64,000 nt of DNA from Capniomyces stellatus (taxonomy: Eukaryota > Kickxellomycota > Harpellomycetes > Harpellales > Legeriomycetaceae): assembly GCA_001661515.1 (NCBI GenBank), contig LUVW01000005.1:726208-790207 (forward strand). Reading direction: 5' to 3'. Position 1 is the first letter of the stretch; each line of letters starts with the position of its first letter. The notes under the pieces were generated by a model. The model had not been told where the DNA came from, ran no database searches, and was given only the letters and a program-made list of their open reading frames with translations. This document shows positions 1-8,918 of the stretch, one piece after another. Made by a program: the position numbers and the translations under genes.

Positions 1-1
1 G

Positions 2-205
2 TTTATTAATAACAATAAAAAGAATACTGGAGAGCTGGTATTTAATAAAGCGCAAAATGGTATTCAATTACTTCATAGGACCTGTTTTCAGCCTAGGGAT
101 ATTTTCTCTAGAGTAGGCTTGCAGGAAAATAAGAATTACCACGTTAATATAGAAGAAAACAACACCGATAATAGTAATTGGCTTAAAGTTGATTTCAAAT
201 CATAG
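2..205 (+). CDS. Possible 3' end of a gene truncated by the window edge
   Basis: A frame is open from base 2 to a TAG at 203-205 and gives about 67 residues rich in Asn, with a short segment QPRDIFSRVG. It starts outside the window. It overlaps the end of the transporter pseudogene on the other strand, so one of the two must be non-functional there. I do not recognise the protein. It may be a chance open frame in AT-rich DNA. Confidence 0.2.
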   Translation, partial: FINNNKKNTGELVFNKAQNGIQLLHRTCFQPRDIFSRVGLQENKNYHVNIEENNTDNSNWLKVDFKS

Positions 206-821
206 ATTACGTAAAAGACAATGTATGTAGCAAGGTTTGTGTCAGTGATCCAAAACGTTAGCATTGCTGTGCTTGCAACAGTGTGACAGAAGGTAAGGAT
301 GTTTATGGGCCTAGATCTGTCGGTAGTTAGCGATAAAACACCGCGAAACTTTGTGATACAGAGGCAGAAAATTATTATCAGTAAAAATGCTGTTGAATGC
401 GTTTGGCCCAAGTCTACTACGGTCGCAGGTAAATAAAGGGTTGTTGCGTTGTGGCCAACACTATGTTTATGATTATACTGGCACCAAATCCAAACATGAG
501 CCCCTGGGTCAGCACTAGTTGCAAGATTTCCGTACAAAGGCTGGCAAAAACTATACCTAGACTTGATAAATAGCCTGCCAACAGAACTGCCATCCTCAGT
601 CCGATAAATTTGTATATGGTTCCCGTCAGTATTCCACAAGCAAAGGGCGCTGATAATGATGTTTTTTTTATCCACGATATACTTGCCGTATTCTCATGCT
701 GAAACATTGTTTTAAGTAGTAGGTTTAGAAAATGCTAAATGACAGTATAGCCAAAAGTAACTGTAAAGTTGAGAACCCCAACTATTAGAACAACCCAAGA
801 ACAGCCTATATCGGGTAGTGG
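139..821 (-). pseudogene. Decayed MFS monocarboxylate-transporter-like gene
   Basis: The minus strand carries, in order, pieces of a monocarboxylate-porter-type major facilitator. An N-terminal helix like the family's PDGGYGWVV segment appears as PDIGCSWVVLIVG (813-740). In the same frame, after one TAG (about 735), come helices 2 to 4 (707-417) with LTQGLMFGFGAS. The frame then shifts, and the sequence jumps to helix 7 and beyond (LPATVVDLGQT, 430-139). Family members have roughly 150 or more residues between helix 4 and helix 7, which are missing here. The last frame ends in a stop at 136-138. A stop codon, a frame shift and an internal deletion together argue for a pseudogene. Introns could explain part of the breakage, but not the missing helices. 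The family assignment rests on remembered motifs. Confidence 0.6.
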
Positions 822-2137
822 TTAATCACCCCCCTCTTTATCCAACAAGTCGGCCGTTGCCCCTTTTCACTTTTCTCACTTTTCTCACTTTTCTCACTTT
901 CACCATCTTTTTAGATACTTGTAACAGGTTGACCCTTACCCTCTTTATCTTCTTTTTGCTGAGTGGGTATGAATTAGTGATTTTGATAAGTTGGTTGGAG
1001 TTAGCGAGCAGGCAGTCTTGGTGGCCAAAAACAATACAATCTAGCTTCGAGCATAAAATAAGTACTCTCTGCAATAAAAAATCTACTTTATAATAAAACT
1101 AAAGATCAAAGGCCAACATATAAAACCCAGTAAAAAAAAAAAGTCAACCTACAATCAGCTGGTAGTGACTGGCATTCACTATTTGTATCATGAGTTCAAT
1201 TCCTATCTTCTCTTTTGAGTTTAAAAAGAAAGGTTGAAGACATAAATATCTATTTTGAGTGATAGCTTGGCACACTTTCCAGTCGTGTAACTCAAAATGT
1301 GATGTATGTCTTAAAGCTGGATCGTCATTAACTTTATTTCATACTCAAAGTGTGTGATCTCAGCAATGTCGCATATTAATTACGAGGATTCATTTATCTA
1401 ATTTTTCAGAAATGCAAGTCTTGGTGAGTCTTTAAGTAGCATTAAGCAGTAAAAATAACGATTGGAACAACAATGTTGATGGCATACAGAATTTCAAGTT
1501 GATAGCCAAAATCTTATCGACAGAATAATTGGTGGTAGTTTAATTTAGTTTGGCTATAGATTATTGCTGGATCAATCTGGCTGGCAAAAAATTATTTCAA
1601 TTAGGCTTTTGTTGATTTTTAACAAAAAAAAAAAAAAGCCGAGATTAAAAAAGCAAGATCACAATTTAAATCAAAACAATTCAAATTCAATTTATAGCCA
1701 GCATATACCACCGAAGCAAAGACAGAACACACAGGAGATTGGGTGATGCAACTATACATAGAAAGGTATTCAGCAGAATCACAGATACACCAATTTACTT
1801 TATAAATTCCAGAGTCGAGACGGGGTAGACAATGCAGTACTAATAAAGTAGCGAAGAAGATAAATCACGAGGCTTTGAATCGAGCAAAGAGAATAAAAGT
1901 AAAAAGATATAAATTAAAATCCATCTCCAAAGAGTTTCAATCTTGAATCGTAGGGAAGGTCCATAAGAATAAGTAAAGGTTGTTAGCAAGCTTTGTTCAA
2001 TTTATTTGTTTTGAAATCAGAGGAACAAATAAGTAAAAACAAAGCGAGTAGAGATATTGCCCTGCCTCAACCATCTAAAACCCTCAATGTTGAAAAAGTA
2101 AAGTGACAGGAAGAAATAGTAAAAGGAGTACCGGAAT
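822..2137. other. Intergenic, AT-rich, no gene seen
   Basis: Apart from the 9-base tandem repeat I see no gene. A stem-loop at about 1166-1184 followed by GTTCAATTCC looks vaguely like a tRNA anticodon and T arm, but no acceptor or D stem can be drawn. The right part should contain the promoter of the gene starting at 2138. Confidence 0.6.
868..900. repeat. Short tandem repeat, 9-base unit CACTTTTCT
   Basis: Three full copies and a partial copy of CACTTTTCT lie just upstream of the transporter relic. The reading frames over them are open only because of the repeat. Confidence 0.7.
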
Positions 2138-5100
2138 ATGCTGACTAGATATCCGAACGGGGTATCAAGAGCTGCAATATCAGCAATCAACAGAAAGGAT
2201 ATATCCACAGGTAGTTTGAAGGCTGTTTGCCACACTGGGGCTAAAAGTTCAGAATTTCTATGCTTGGCAAAAAGGGCTTTTACAAAGGCAAATGAAAATC
2301 ATAATAGCAAGGAGAGAGGGTTTTTGGTAAACGAAGGCAGAAAGGGGGAAGAGTTGTATAAGAGCAGATTTTTGCAGGAAGATCAAGAGGTAAAAAGCAA
2401 GAAAGTGGAGTTAGGAGCAGAATCTGAAAGTGTAGATAAAACTTTAGAACAAAAAGAGGGAGTAACTAACTCACAGACTATAATAGAGACAAACGGGAGG
2501 GAGAAAAATGAAAAGATACAGTCAGAAAAATGTCAAAAGAACCAAAGTTTTGGCAACCCAAAGTTAGAAACAGTGCAAATAGATATAGACGCAAACAAAG
2601 GTATAAATAAATATAGTGATTTGGAGAATGAAGACCTAGACTCAGAATCAGGAACTCAAGATAATGACGAGGTTGACAGTAAAGAATTAGCGATAAGCCA
2701 AATAGACTATATAAGCAAAAACATTCCAGCAGGGGAGAGTATGAGTATTATAAGGTTGGCTGAAGTGATACTTCAGAATATTGAGCCATTTGATGTAGTC
2801 TGGGCAAAGCATGCAGTAGATAGAATGTATAAAAAGGGCGTGTTAAACAAGGCGCAAAAACCGAAATTATTAAACACGAGCGAGACTGTTGATGTGTATA
2901 AAGCGAAACAGTTTGGTGATTATACTGACTATACAGCAGACTCGGTTGCAGAAGACATAGTTCTAGCTAGTTTGATAGGTGGCGGCGAAGATAAGGTTAA
3001 AGAATTATACCTAAATCTTGGGCCAAGAGAGAAACAAAGATGCGAATACATTATTTTATTGAGTTGTTATCTTAGTAGTATGGGGACCAAGAATTGGGAT
3101 GTTTGGAGTGCTGTTAAGAGTGTCTTGCGGGGCAAACTTGGGGAGTTTAGTTTGCTGGTCAATGACAAACGTGTACTAAAAAGGAGCTTTGGGTTGACGC
3201 GGGAGACAGCGAGGAAATGGTATCCAGAAAGCAATGGTTTAGATACCGAAGACTTAAGTTTGCTTTGGGGACAGCCAATGATTTGCTGGAAAATGTTTAA
3301 CGGGGGTTTTGGGGCAAGATACAAGAAAAGCAACAGATTTGATGTCAAGGCAGCGATGAGGGGGGTTTCAAGGGTAATTAGGCTAGGAGCTCAGCCAGAC
3401 GTACAACTGGTCAGCAATTTGCTGGACCAATCAATCCAACAGTGTAAAGTTGCAGATGTTTTAAAGATATATGCAACTGAGATGGTTAACTATGGGATGT
3501 CGAAAAAAGAGGTGGAAGGTTACAATTTATTGGTTCATAAAGTGAACAACCATTCGCAAAAAAGCCATCTGAATGTTATTTGCGCACTGGTTAAATCTGG
3601 GGACATCAAAAGCAGTGTCCAGGTGGCACAGGCTATAGACACGGTAATTGTATGGACATTTCTAGCGCAGTTGGTAATAAAGGGCGAAAATTTTGTAGAT
3701 CGACTGGGGATAATTGTGAATGAAAGAGCGGATAATTATAGATTTATAATAGAAAAGAATAAGGTTGAGGCAAAGACAGAGGCAGAGACTATAAGCGGTT
3801 TGACAAAAGAGAAATATGAGGCGAACGAGAGAATCAAGCATGTAAACAGCAACTTTCATTATTTGGTCATAAATTCGGTGGTAAAACAAGCAATGTTGGT
3901 TTTAGACCCGCTTACCGAGGTTAAAGAAAACACTCAGCAGATATGTTTCAAGCCTAGACCCAGCGTAGATGCAGAGTCAAAGCCGAAATCAAGTTTGCAT
4001 TCAAGCAGAAGGGTGATGGCACAAAGGTCGTTGCTGGCAGGGGAAAGTTCGGTGAGGTTAGAAGCGGCTAAAAGATTGGTGGCACTGGCAACAGATATGC
4101 ATTTCCAGCTGGCACCGTTAATCAAAAAGCCATCGCAGCTTGCCATTTCATCGTTGGTATCAGCAAATGTAAGTATTTCAGACAATGTGGAAGCGGCGTT
4201 TGCGATTTACAGAGACAAGGAGAAGAGGATGTGGCCAATGGGGGATGAGAACAAGGCTTATCTTTTGTACGCAGCGCTGGCAAATGGGTTTGTCCAACGA
4301 GGTCATATTCGCGCGTTGGCGCCGTTGACTGAAGCAATGGAGAGAAGCGGTGTTAATGCCGGATCTATCTACTACTCAATACTGATACACGCGCTGATAA
4401 AGTCGGGTCGAGGCTCTAATTCGTTAAACTTGGCCAGCGGTGGAAGCGGTGTCAAAATGAAGAATAGACGGTGGGCTGGCACAAAGATAATTTTAGCGGC
4501 CGAGGGGTTGTTTAAAGACATGAGCAGGCTAAATTTGCCTCGAGTAGCAAGGATTTATTTGGAGCTTATGTGGGCGTTTTCAAAGAGGGGCAGCCCGAAT
4601 AGAGTGCAGTTGTATTTTGACACATTGGTGCGCGAAGAAAGTTACTGGGCTCAAAAGAGGAGCAAGGAGATGGGCGAGTTGGAAGCCGTTTCTAGGAGGA
4701 ATAAATCAGCCAGCTTGACAGAAAAGGTTGACGAAGGCGCAATAGTAAGCAGGGGCACTGAATACAGCAGCGATAAAGAGCGGTTGGATGAGCTGTTGGA
4801 ATATGAAACTGACCAGAACACTTTGAGTCGGTTGAGAGTGCTTAAAACCAGTTTAGGTGTCAACGTGGCTTTGCGGGCGTACGTCATCCTGATGTACTCG
4901 TATAGCAGGAAAGCCGATTTGCGAAATGTAATTCGAGTGTGGAAAGAGGCGCAGCAGTTTTTCATGAACCAGCAGGCAAGCAGTACGGACGAGTACCAAT
5001 CAGAAATCGATTCGGAATCAAGTCAAAGAGTTGAGAGTGTTGATGACTATACTGCTGGTAAAAATAACATTGGTGGTAGAAATGTAAATGTTGACATAAC

Positions 5101-7012
5101 TAAAATTGAGATGGACTTGAAAATGTGGGAAATGATGGCGGTTATGGCAATGAAAACGTGTTTGTTTGCGCGAAAACAACGCTTGGCATCAAGTGTAATC
5201 CAGAGTTATCAGCATATAGCAGGCATATTGGCAAAAGAAGCAGATGTCGATGTAAATGGGCGGATGCTATCACTGCTAAGTAAGGGTAGAATCAAAAGAT
5301 CAAACAAACTGAATCCCAACTTGGTTGGTGTAATGATGTGGATGTATTTGGAGAACCGCGACTTGACTAGAGCCTTGAAAGTACTGCAGGAACATTCACC
5401 AAGTATCTTTAACAACGAAATTGGGAAAATGAAACGCCCAAGTGATTTCAAGGCTGTATTCACAAGTTCTTTTTTGAAGGCCAAATCAGAAAATTCAAAA
5501 TCAGAAAACTCAAAACCAGAAAACTCAAAATCAGAAAACTCAAAATCAGAAAACTCAAAATCAGAAAACTCAAATGCTTTAAACGATGTTACGGGTGATG
5601 TGAACAGCGATGAAGAGTTGTTCAAGTATAGGAAGGGACTAGTTCACATTTTGAGGTATTTTATATGGATGGGCTACCAATCAGTAGCAACAGAGTTGTG
5701 TAAGTTTCTGGATAGTAAGGACATCCAAATTAACGCGTCAACTTGGCGTCTGCTGATTCGCAAGCAAACCGAAAGACTGAGCCGTTTAACTGACAAAAGC
5801 TGTGGGTTGGGTTTTAAAACTTCGAGCAATTTGGCTGACGCAATACTATATTACAAAGAAATTCGCTCAATAATAAGCGACAGTGGCAGTGGCAATGATA
5901 AAGTTACGGAGTTTGAAAAGTCAGGCTTGAACTCGACTGGTGGCACTTTCTACTCACCTAATCCACACTATTTAGATAACAGGGATGTGCCTGAAAGCAT
6001 GAAGCTTAGTGATGCAGATTTGGTGGACCATAGAACTTTGTTTAAAGTCGGCAGAGAACTGGGTGATTTGTTTGGGCGCTGGACAGCTCACGCTAACACT
6101 ACTCCTGGCAATGAAAACACGATTGAAACTAGTAAATACTCGGACGTAGGCTACAACGACTACTCTGATTTTAATGTTAATGGTGACGAGAATAGCGGTG
6201 ATGGCAACGAAAGTAGTTATGACTATGATTTCAAAAACGAGTTTTCAGCTGTCAACCATAATCAGTCAGATTATTACAATGTAAATACGGGTTCAGGCGT
6301 GCCTGACAGTTTGCATGGTTTGGTAAGCGATTTTGCAGATGTCCAGCCCGCACACAGCACAATACACGGTAGAGACACTGGTGGCAACAGGCTGGGCGCT
6401 GGATTTAGCAGTGAAGATGCATCAAAACAGCATATTAGAATCGATTTCAAGCATTTCTGCGACCTAAAAGACTTGCAGGTTGAACGTAAAAAGACCGGCT
6501 ATTTTATGTTGTCGCTTGAACAAATGGCATCGATTGCACGAGCGTTTATAGCACTTGGCGATTTAAACTCTGCCATTGTGGTTTATGTTGAGGCGTCAAA
6601 GTTGCAGCTACTTAAAATCCACAACATCCCGTCTTTTGACTACAACAGTCACCAAGGAACTTTTGGCAGCCTCGACACAGATCTGGGCCACAACCAAAAC
6701 CAAAACCAAAACCAAAATCACAACCACAACCAAAACCACAGCCACAGCCACAGCCACAGCCACAGCCACAGCCACAGCTACAACGAATTGGATACAGTTT
6801 ACAAAACGTTAAACGAACTCGATACTATTTCGTACTACTACTCAAAACTAGCAATCGGGAGTCTGGACGCTGCCGACCAAACTGAACTAAACATCAAACT
6901 GAAACTGTTTACCAAGCAGTTTGGCGACAAGTACTCGAGCTGCAATATATGCATTGACCAACAGTTCGAATCAAACATCATTAACCAGCTTTGGAATTGG
7001 ATTAAACTATGA
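2138..7012 (+). CDS. Very large PPR-like (helical repeat) protein, probably mitochondrial
   Basis: A single uninterrupted frame of 1624 codons. The N terminus is basic and hydroxylated, with few acidic residues over about 60 positions, which fits a mitochondrial targeting sequence. Scattered segments resemble 35-residue pentatricopeptide helix pairs, for example near residues 710-760 (YAALANGFVQRGHIRALAPL, then YYSILIHALIKSGRG) and near 905-935 (YVILMYSYSRKADLRNVIRV). PPR proteins bind organelle RNA and act in its processing, stability or translation. Two low-complexity inserts stand out: a Lys-Ser-Glu-Asn-Ser repeat near residue 1120 and a Gln/Asn/His/Ser tract near 1520-1548. No catalytic domain is visible. 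The repeats are degenerate, so assignment to PPR rather than another helical repeat family is moderate, and the exact RNA target cannot be inferred. Confidence 0.7.
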   Translation: MLTRYPNGVSRAAISAINRKDISTGSLKAVCHTGAKSSEFLCLAKRAFTKANENHNSKERGFLVNEGRKGEELYKSRFLQEDQEVKSKKVELGAESESVDKTLEQKEGVTNSQTIIETNGREKNEKIQSEKCQKNQSFGNPKLETVQIDIDANKGINKYSDLENEDLDSESGTQDNDEVDSKELAISQIDYISKNIPAGESMSIIRLAEVILQNIEPFDVVWAKHAVDRMYKKGVLNKAQKPKLLNTSETVDVYKAKQFGDYTDYTADSVAEDIVLASLIGGGEDKVKELYLNLGPREKQRCEYIILLSCYLSSMGTKNWDVWSAVKSVLRGKLGEFSLLVNDKRVLKRSFGLTRETARKWYPESNGLDTEDLSLLWGQPMICWKMFNGGFGARYKKSNRFDVKAAMRGVSRVIRLGAQPDVQLVSNLLDQSIQQCKVADVLKIYATEMVNYGMSKKEVEGYNLLVHKVNNHSQKSHLNVICALVKSGDIKSSVQVAQAIDTVIVWTFLAQLVIKGENFVDRLGIIVNERADNYRFIIEKNKVEAKTEAETISGLTKEKYEANERIKHVNSNFHYLVINSVVKQAMLVLDPLTEVKENTQQICFKPRPSVDAESKPKSSLHSSRRVMAQRSLLAGESSVRLEAAKRLVALATDMHFQLAPLIKKPSQLAISSLVSANVSISDNVEAAFAIYRDKEKRMWPMGDENKAYLLYAALANGFVQRGHIRALAPLTEAMERSGVNAGSIYYSILIHALIKSGRGSNSLNLASGGSGVKMKNRRWAGTKIILAAEGLFKDMSRLNLPRVARIYLELMWAFSKRGSPNRVQLYFDTLVREESYWAQKRSKEMGELEAVSRRNKSASLTEKVDEGAIVSRGTEYSSDKERLDELLEYETDQNTLSRLRVLKTSLGVNVALRAYVILMYSYSRKADLRNVIRVWKEAQQFFMNQQASSTDEYQSEIDSESSQRVESVDDYTAGKNNIGGRNVNVDITKIEMDLKMWEMMAVMAMKTCLFARKQRLASSVIQSYQHIAGILAKEADVDVNGRMLSLLSKGRIKRSNKLNPNLVGVMMWMYLENRDLTRALKVLQEHSPSIFNNEIGKMKRPSDFKAVFTSSFLKAKSENSKSENSKPENSKSENSKSENSKSENSNALNDVTGDVNSDEELFKYRKGLVHILRYFIWMGYQSVATELCKFLDSKDIQINASTWRLLIRKQTERLSRLTDKSCGLGFKTSSNLADAILYYKEIRSIISDSGSGNDKVTEFEKSGLNSTGGTFYSPNPHYLDNRDVPESMKLSDADLVDHRTLFKVGRELGDLFGRWTAHANTTPGNENTIETSKYSDVGYNDYSDFNVNGDENSGDGNESSYDYDFKNEFSAVNHNQSDYYNVNTGSGVPDSLHGLVSDFADVQPAHSTIHGRDTGGNRLGAGFSSEDASKQHIRIDFKHFCDLKDLQVERKKTGYFMLSLEQMASIARAFIALGDLNSAIVVYVEASKLQLLKIHNIPSFDYNSHQGTFGSLDTDLGHNQNQNQNQNHNHNQNHSHSHSHSHSHSHSYNELDTVYKTLNELDTISYYYSKLAIGSLDAADQTELNIKLKLFTKQFGDKYSSCNICIDQQFESNIINQLWNWIKL
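5487..5574. repeat. In-frame 15-base minisatellite encoding KSENS
   Basis: Six near-identical 15-base units encode Lys-Ser-Glu-Asn-Ser (one copy has Pro for Ser) inside the PPR-like gene. The unit length is a multiple of three, so copy changes keep the frame. Confidence 0.85.
6693..6780. repeat. In-frame hexanucleotide tracts encoding (NQ)n, (NH)n and (SH)n
   Basis: CAAAAC, CACAAC and CACAGC hexamers run in succession near the 3' end of the PPR-like gene and give alternating Asn-Gln, Asn-His and Ser-His. This is a coding microsatellite likely to vary in length. Confidence 0.85.
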
Positions 7013-7383
7013 AATATTACCAAAACCCCATTGTGCACCTAGACGGATATACATATATTATTGAGATGGGATATATATTTTTTTAAATCGTTATTTATGT
7101 TGTTTTTATAATCCATTCCAACTATCAATGTGGCCTTATAGGTGGTCAAAGTAGTGGTTAGGTGTGATTTGGCTAGTTTTTGGATATATAGTAAAATAAA
7201 TATATAACTTGTGTATGTTCTTGTATAAAATAAAAGCAAAAGTGTATAGTGAAGGGAAAAAAAAGGTTCCACTAAAAAATTAATGTTATTAGGCAAAGAC
7301 TGGTTGAAAAGGTAGCAGAAAAAGAAAAATGCATTTGAATGGATAAATGCATCCAAGCACTATTCAGAGTTATCAAAACTATG
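7013..7383. other. Convergent intergenic region
   Basis: This lies between the 3' end of the PPR-like gene and the 3' end of TRS20, and should hold both terminators. It is AT-rich with poly-T and poly-A runs. No gene is seen. Confidence 0.6.
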
Positions 7384-8450
7384 TTACAGCAGGAATTTCT
7401 TGGCTAGTCCTCGAACCAGATTATCAAACGACTGAGACGAGATCAAAGAGTTTAACTCGTAAAAAGGGTCGAGTAGAACCTATTTTTGCCGCAAAATAAA
7501 TTTTTTAAAAAAAACAAGAAGGATTCAGTCACCAAAACAGTATGTCTTGAAGGCGTAATCATAGCTATAGTACGTTGCATTTACCTTTATATAAAGCTCG
7601 TGAGATTCTTGGAAAAACATCTTTATCTTTTCTTCGTTTTTGGCTTCGTGTAGCAACATGAATCTGATATCTAGAAGAAAAAAAATGAGGGGGGGGGGGG
7701 ACATACCGGACATTTTATTTACCCACCAAGTACTACTCAACTTGTATTTAAACGTCGAGCCAAACAATTCGTAATTTATAAATTGAATAAAGTGTGTAGT
7801 TATATCGGGTTATATACTTACTGCTAGGGGTCACGTATGCTGAAACATTCCAGTCGTTTACACAGTCAACTATTTTCAAAAACCTACACAACACAAATTC
7901 ATTGGTAAATGCTACTGTTACCAAAAGTACTAAAACGACCAAACTTGCTGGGGGGTAATGGTGGCTGTAGATTTGACTCTTTTTTTTTTCTTTCTTTCTA
8001 CTCTTGCATTATACTTTTCCTGTCCATCTATAACCGCAACAATAACTCCAGCTACAACAGCTACAACAACAACGACAATAATAGTAATAACTACTGGAAT
8101 AGCAATGGTGTTTTTCTTACGGCGCAGTAGATTCCCAAATTGCATCATCGACTAAATCAAGTGCTGAATGAACAATGAATTGATTTAAATGTCGATATTC
8201 GTCTCTCTAATCCACATTTAGTCACTGTAAGTACACGGAAGAGGAGGGATGTGTGTTGTTGTAAGAAAGACATACCACTGTAATCGTCAGTTTAGTTTGG
8301 AACAAACAAGAAAACAGCTTATTTATATTTTTATTATCGGTGTCTTACCTTTGCTGTGTTTGAAGGATCGAGAAAGTTGTTTCCGAGTTCAGCTTCGTAA
8401 ATAGGCGAATCGTTGGTGCCGACAATAACAAAGTAGTATGTGGTTGACAT
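7384..8450 (-). CDS. TRS20: TRAPP complex subunit Trs20 / sedlin (TRAPPC2)
   Basis: Five exons on the minus strand: 8349-8450, 8121-8206, 7822-7883, 7585-7670 and 7384-7479. Joined, they give 432 bases and 143 residues, close to the 140 of human sedlin. The protein starts MSTTYYFVIVGTNDSPIYE, like the sedlin FYFVIVGHHDNPVFE segment. It continues with RHLNQFIVHSALDLVDD, FLKIVDCVNDWNVSAYVT, IRFMLLHEAK, ELYIK and the C-terminal DPFYELNS and FD..V..LAKKFLL, all in family order. The introns are 142, 237, 151 and 105 bases with GTAAG- or GTAAA-type donors and TAG acceptors. Trs20 is a longin-fold core subunit of TRAPP, which acts in ER-to-Golgi and Golgi traffic. An apparent stop in the frame reading past the fourth donor is intronic, because the sedlin C terminus is recovered in the last exon. 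Confidence 0.93.
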
Positions 8451-8918
8451 TTTCTTGTTTTGTTAGTTTTATCCTCAATCTTCTTATCTAAAAGCAATCC
8501 AAATCTGGCCAAGATTCTTGGAAAGTGGTTCTGTTGTGTCTGTTAAAAGTTAGTAGTGTATAAAAAAGTAAATTTAAATTGGTACTCAATGCATTAACAA
8601 TGAAAGAAAGAGTAAAAAAGTAAAAACAAAGGGAGAAAAAAAAAGTGAAATACTTGCAATTTTATCAATATTCGATTTACTACTAAAGTTCGCAAATAGT
8701 GTTTGTTAATTTTTAATTCCCGCCTAACTTTTTTAAAAATCAAACTAGACTCAAAAAAAATAAGAGCAACGAAAAAAGCGGCTATTTTTATTTTTAAAAA
8801 CCAACTCTTTCTCAGTCACAAATAATAAACAAAACTTTACTTTGAATTATTTTATACTACATACAAATGGACAAGACAGAACAAACATAGAAATTAATGA
8901 ATAAAGTCAGATATAGTG
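8451..8918. other. Intergenic, promoter of TRS20 and 3' flank of F-box gene
   Basis: AT-rich with A-runs; no gene seen. It should contain the TRS20 promoter and the downstream region of the F-box/LRR gene. Confidence 0.6.

Noticed and set aside
1150..1212. tRNA-like arrangement: 6-base stem with 7-base CTGGCAT loop, then GTTCAATTCC
   Set aside because: No acceptor stem, no D stem, and the T stem pairs badly; at best a decayed tRNA-derived fragment.
7525..7767. Alternative TRS20 end reading through the fourth donor into YSYDYAFKTYCFGD
   Set aside because: The sedlin C terminus DPFYELNS..LAKKFLL is recovered by splicing to 7384-7479, so this read-through is intronic.
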